Assembly (NCBI GenBank): GCA_934654515.1
Contig: CAKUGA010000051.1
Location: 1 to 8,988, forward strand
Origin: an uncultured Collinsella sp.
GTDB lineage: Bacteria; Actinomycetota; Coriobacteriia; Coriobacteriales; Coriobacteriaceae
Length of the DNA: 8,988 nt
Direction of reading: 5' to 3'
Both the position numbers and the translations under genes were made by a program. Below the pieces are notes generated by a model, which searched no databases, was not told the origin of the DNA, and was given only the letters and a program-made list of their open reading frames with translations. Shown here piece after piece: positions 6,641 to 8,988 of this stretch (the stretch's first letter is position 1; the number at the start of each line of letters is the position of its first letter).

Positions 6641-8059
6641 ATGGCTGATTCCCAGACTGCAACCTCCGCGCCCGAGTTTAAGAGCGCCCACTTTATCGGT
6701 ATCGGCGGCGCCGGCATGAGCGGCATCGCCCTCGTTCTGCACGAGCGCGGTTATGCCGTTACCGGCTCCGACCTTAAGACGTCACGTTATATCCGCCAGC
6801 TTACCCGCGCTGGTGTGAAGGTGCATGTGGGCCATGAGGCCGCCACGATCGACGAGGTCAAGCCCGATGTGGTTGTTGTCTCCACCGCTATTCCGGAGTC
6901 CAACCCTGAACTTGTGCGCGCTCACGAGCTGGGCATCCCCGTGTGGCCCCGTGCCAAGATGCTCTCTGCATTGGGCCACGGCTACACCACCGTCGCTGTT
7001 GCCGGCACGCATGGCAAGACCACCACGTCTTCGATGTGCGCCACCATGCTCGACCGCATGGGTCTGGATCCGAGCTTCTTGATCGGCGGCATCGTCGAGG
7101 GCTATGACACGAACGGCAAGAACGGCTCGGGCGACTACTTTGTCGCCGAGGCCGACGAGTCCGACAGCTCCTTCCTGTTCCTGAACCCCAACGTGGTCAT
7201 CGTGACCAATGTCGAGGCCGACCATCTCGACCACTACTCGGGTATCGAGGAGATCGAGGCAACCTTCGCCAAGTTTATGGGCCTGGTGGGCGAGGACGGC
7301 ACCGTCATCGTCTGCGGCGAGGACCCGCATCTGGTCGAGCTCGCCAAGTCGACGGGCCGTCACGTGCTTTCCTACGGCTTTGCCGAGAGCAACGACATCG
7401 TCTGCGTGCACCCGGATGTCAAGGGCATCCAGAGTGACTTTATCGTTCGCTTTGAGGACGGCACTGAGCACGCTGTGGAGATCAAGAGCAATCCCGGTCG
7501 CCACAACATGCTCAACGCCACGGCCGTGCTCACCGTTGCCCATGTCCTGGGCCTTGACATCGACGCCGCCGCCAAGGCGCTCTCGAGCTTTGAGGGCGTC
7601 CGCCGTCGCTTTACCCACGTGGGCGATATCGACGGCATCACCGTGGTCGATGATTACGGCCATCACCCCACCGAGATCAAGGCGACGCTTGCTGCCGCTT
7701 CGTCGCTGGGTTACAAGCACGTCGACGTCGTGTTCCAGCCGCACCGCTATTCGCGCCTGCAGGCCCTGTGCGACGACTTTGCCGATGCATTTGCCAATGC
7801 CGATAAGCTGCTGCTGATTGATGTGTTCTCGGCTGGCGAGATGCCCATTCCGGGTGTCACCTCTAAGATGCTCGCCGATACCGTGCGCGCCAAGCATCCT
7901 GGCAAGGAGGTCGTGTACTGCTCCAGCCGTCTTGAGCTCAATCAGGAGCTCGAGCAGATGGTGGGCGAGGGCGACCTGCTGCTCACCATGGGCGCCGGTG
8001 ACGTTACGACCGTCGGTCCCGAATTTATCGAGTATCTGACTGCCAAGAAAGACGCTTAA
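6641..8059 (+). CDS. murC: UDP-N-acetylmuramate--L-alanine ligase (MurC)
   Basis: Cytoplasmic Mur ligase that attaches L-alanine to UDP-MurNAc, the first stem-peptide residue. From ATG 6641 the product is 472 residues (E. coli 491). The N-terminal UDP-binding domain starts with the diagnostic FIGIGGAGMSGIA (18-30) and GSDL (42-45). The ATPase domain has the P-loop GTHGKTTTSSM (122-132), EADESDSSF (170-178) and NVEADHLDHY (190-199). The C-terminal domain begins near GRHNMLNATA (286-295) and contains GVRRRF (319-324), DDYGHHPTEI (337-346), FQPHRYSR (365-372) and LLTMGAGDV (447-455). THGKTTT with EADESD and YGHHPTE identifies MurC; YGHHPTE is also seen in Mpl, but the dcw location and lack of a recycling context favour MurC. 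ATG 6641 is chosen over GTG 6614 because of the AAGGAG between them and because the N-terminal motif follows closely. The stop lies 5 bp before murB. Confidence 0.97.
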   Translation: MADSQTATSAPEFKSAHFIGIGGAGMSGIALVLHERGYAVTGSDLKTSRYIRQLTRAGVKVHVGHEAATIDEVKPDVVVVSTAIPESNPELVRAHELGIPVWPRAKMLSALGHGYTTVAVAGTHGKTTTSSMCATMLDRMGLDPSFLIGGIVEGYDTNGKNGSGDYFVAEADESDSSFLFLNPNVVIVTNVEADHLDHYSGIEEIEATFAKFMGLVGEDGTVIVCGEDPHLVELAKSTGRHVLSYGFAESNDIVCVHPDVKGIQSDFIVRFEDGTEHAVEIKSNPGRHNMLNATAVLTVAHVLGLDIDAAAKALSSFEGVRRRFTHVGDIDGITVVDDYGHHPTEIKATLAAASSLGYKHVDVVFQPHRYSRLQALCDDFADAFANADKLLLIDVFSAGEMPIPGVTSKMLADTVRAKHPGKEVVYCSSRLELNQELEQMVGEGDLLLTMGAGDVTTVGPEFIEYLTAKKDA

Positions 8060-8064
8060 GACTA

Positions 8065-8976
8065 ATGGGTCTGTTTAACGCCGTCATGGCGCTCTCGGGC
8101 ATGATCGACACGGATGTGATCGAGGACGAGCGCCTTGCGCGTCATACGAGCTATCGTATCGGCGGCAAGGCCGACCTCTTTGTGACGTGCCATAGCTATC
8201 ATGCCCTCCGCCGCGCCGTGGCGGTGCTCGATCGCGAGCAGGTGCCGTGGGTCATCATCGGCAAGGGCTCCAATCTGCTGGTTGCCGATGGCGGTTATCG
8301 CGGTGCCGTCATTTCGCTCGGACGTGAGTTTCAGCGCACGGTTGTTGCCGATGACGGTTGTACGCTGACGGTCGGTGCGGGCGTGATGTTTGCGCGCCTG
8401 GTCAACGATGCCCTGTCGCGTAGCCTCTCGGGCCTTGAGTTTGCCGTTGGCATCCCTGGTTCGGTCGGCGGTGCGATATCTATGAATGCCGGCACACGGA
8501 CCGAGTGGATTGGCTCGCTGGTTGAGGATGTCGTAACGTTTGACCCGGCATCCGGTATCAAGCATTATGCGGGGTCCGAGATCACTTGGGGCTACCGCGA
8601 ATGTAGTCTTCCCCGCAATGAGATCATCCTCGAGTGCGTGCTCAAGCTTAAACCGGCGCCCAAGGCCGACATTCGCGAGCGCATGGAGCGGTACCTTACG
8701 AGGCGCAAGCGTACGCAGCCCATGGGTCGCGCATCCTGCGGGTCGGTCTTTCGCAATCCGCCCGATGCGAGTGTGGGCAAGCTTATCGAGGATTGTGGAT
8801 TAAAGGGTTTTTCGATTGGCGGCGCGGAAGTTTCGCCCGTTCACGCTAATTTTATCGTTAATAACGGAACTGCCTCGGCCGATGACGTTGCCGCGGTTAT
8901 CAGACATGTGCACGGAAAGGTGAGGGAGGCGTATGGCATCGAGCTCAGACCGGAAGTTAAATTCCTCGGCTTCTAG
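8065..8976 (+). CDS. murB: UDP-N-acetylenolpyruvoylglucosamine reductase (MurB)
   Basis: Cytoplasmic FAD- and NADPH-dependent reductase converting UDP-GlcNAc-enolpyruvate to UDP-MurNAc, the substrate of MurC encoded just upstream. At 303 residues it matches the short-form MurB (about 300) rather than the longer E. coli form (about 342). The FAD-binding part has HTSYRIGGKADL (27-38), IIGKGSNLLVADGGYRG (64-80), and LEFAVGIPGSVGGA (124-137) followed by NAG (141-143). The substrate domain has WGYREC (175-180), SCGSVFRNP (224-232) with S227 as the expected proton donor, GAEVSPVHANFIVN (253-266) and LRPEVKFLG (294-302), where E297 corresponds to the conserved catalytic Glu. Cysteines at 180 and 225 replace the more usual Ser and Ala. 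The start at 8065 has no clear Shine-Dalgarno. ATG 8086 and 8101 are in-frame alternatives that keep all motifs. Coupling to murC, 5 bp upstream, is likely. Confidence 0.96.
   Translation: MGLFNAVMALSGMIDTDVIEDERLARHTSYRIGGKADLFVTCHSYHALRRAVAVLDREQVPWVIIGKGSNLLVADGGYRGAVISLGREFQRTVVADDGCTLTVGAGVMFARLVNDALSRSLSGLEFAVGIPGSVGGAISMNAGTRTEWIGSLVEDVVTFDPASGIKHYAGSEITWGYRECSLPRNEIILECVLKLKPAPKADIRERMERYLTRRKRTQPMGRASCGSVFRNPPDASVGKLIEDCGLKGFSIGGAEVSPVHANFIVNNGTASADDVAAVIRHVHGKVREAYGIELRPEVKFLGF
8918..8929 (+). promoter_or_regulatory. Candidate ribosome binding site for the gene after murB
   Basis: AGGTGA (8918-8923) and GGGAGG (8924-8929) lie 9 and 3 nt before the ATG at 8933. They sit within murB codons for the conserved HGKVREAYG stretch, so the purine-rich sequence may partly reflect protein constraint. 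Confidence 0.4.
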
Positions 8977-8988
8977 AGCATCGAAACC
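8933..8988 (+). CDS. Start of the next dcw gene, probably FtsQ/DivIB (partial, runs off the window)
   Basis: An ATG at 8933 opens a frame of 18 complete codons to the window edge with no stop, in the +1 frame relative to murB and overlapping its last 44 bp. The visible peptide, MASSSDRKLNSSASRASK, is polar, Ser-rich and basic. That would suit the cytoplasmic N-terminal tail of a bitopic division protein. In dcw clusters murB is often followed by ftsQ/divIB, whose product bridges FtsL/FtsB and the FtsW-PBP pair; this is the whole basis for naming it. The membrane segment and POTRA domain would lie beyond the window, so the identity is not proven. A start further downstream is also possible. 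Confidence 0.42.
   Translation, partial: MASSSDRKLNSSASRASK

Noticed and set aside
6782..7897. Minus-strand open frame (371 codons) opposite murC
   Set aside because: It lies wholly within murC in an antisense frame and has the same His/Val/Gly-rich shadow composition.
45..8976. An undescribed defence, mobile or biosynthetic system
   Set aside because: Every complete gene belongs to a well-known peptidoglycan or division family with intact motifs and the expected order, and no unexplained coding region remains.

Overview
The window is a compact run of peptidoglycan-precursor and division genes, all on the + strand: murF, mraY, murD, ftsW, murG, murC, murB, and what looks like the first 18 codons of a further gene (probably ftsQ/divIB) running off the right edge. 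This is the central part of a classical dcw (division and cell wall) cluster. All seven complete genes are full length with their catalytic motifs intact. I see no frameshifts, mobile elements, CRISPR arrays, RNA genes or signs of recent transfer.

The organism looks like a high-GC Gram-positive bacterium, with strongly G/C-biased third codon positions. The gene order fits an actinobacterial-type dcw cluster. MurG has the GGTAGHINPALA version of the N-terminal glycine loop, and MurB is the short form. The composition and protein style suggest Coriobacteriia (Collinsella-like). That assignment is inference from general familiarity, not a database match.

Layout: bases 1-44 are a short AT-richer leader with a Shine-Dalgarno (SD) sequence for murF. 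murF, mraY, murD and ftsW follow with gaps of only 3-9 bp, and ftsW overlaps murG by 11 bp. The one real break is a 97-bp non-coding gap (6544-6640) between murG and murC. murC and murB are 5 bp apart, and the start of the next gene lies inside the 3' end of murB. No stretch of more than 300 bases lacks a gene.

How the genes work together: MurB and MurC act early (UDP-MurNAc formation, addition of L-Ala). MurD adds D-Glu, and MurF adds D-Ala-D-Ala to finish the soluble UDP-MurNAc-pentapeptide. MraY moves it to undecaprenyl phosphate (lipid I) and MurG adds GlcNAc (lipid II). FtsW polymerises lipid II at the septum together with a class B PBP that is not in this window. MurE (third amino acid) is also absent and presumably lies upstream.

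I searched for an undescribed system and did not find one. The points worth a second look are modest: a long basic, probably disordered FtsW C-terminal tail ending in an acidic-polar segment; short repeats in and before the murG-murC gap; an overlapping start inside murB; and a few motif variants in MurG and MurB.
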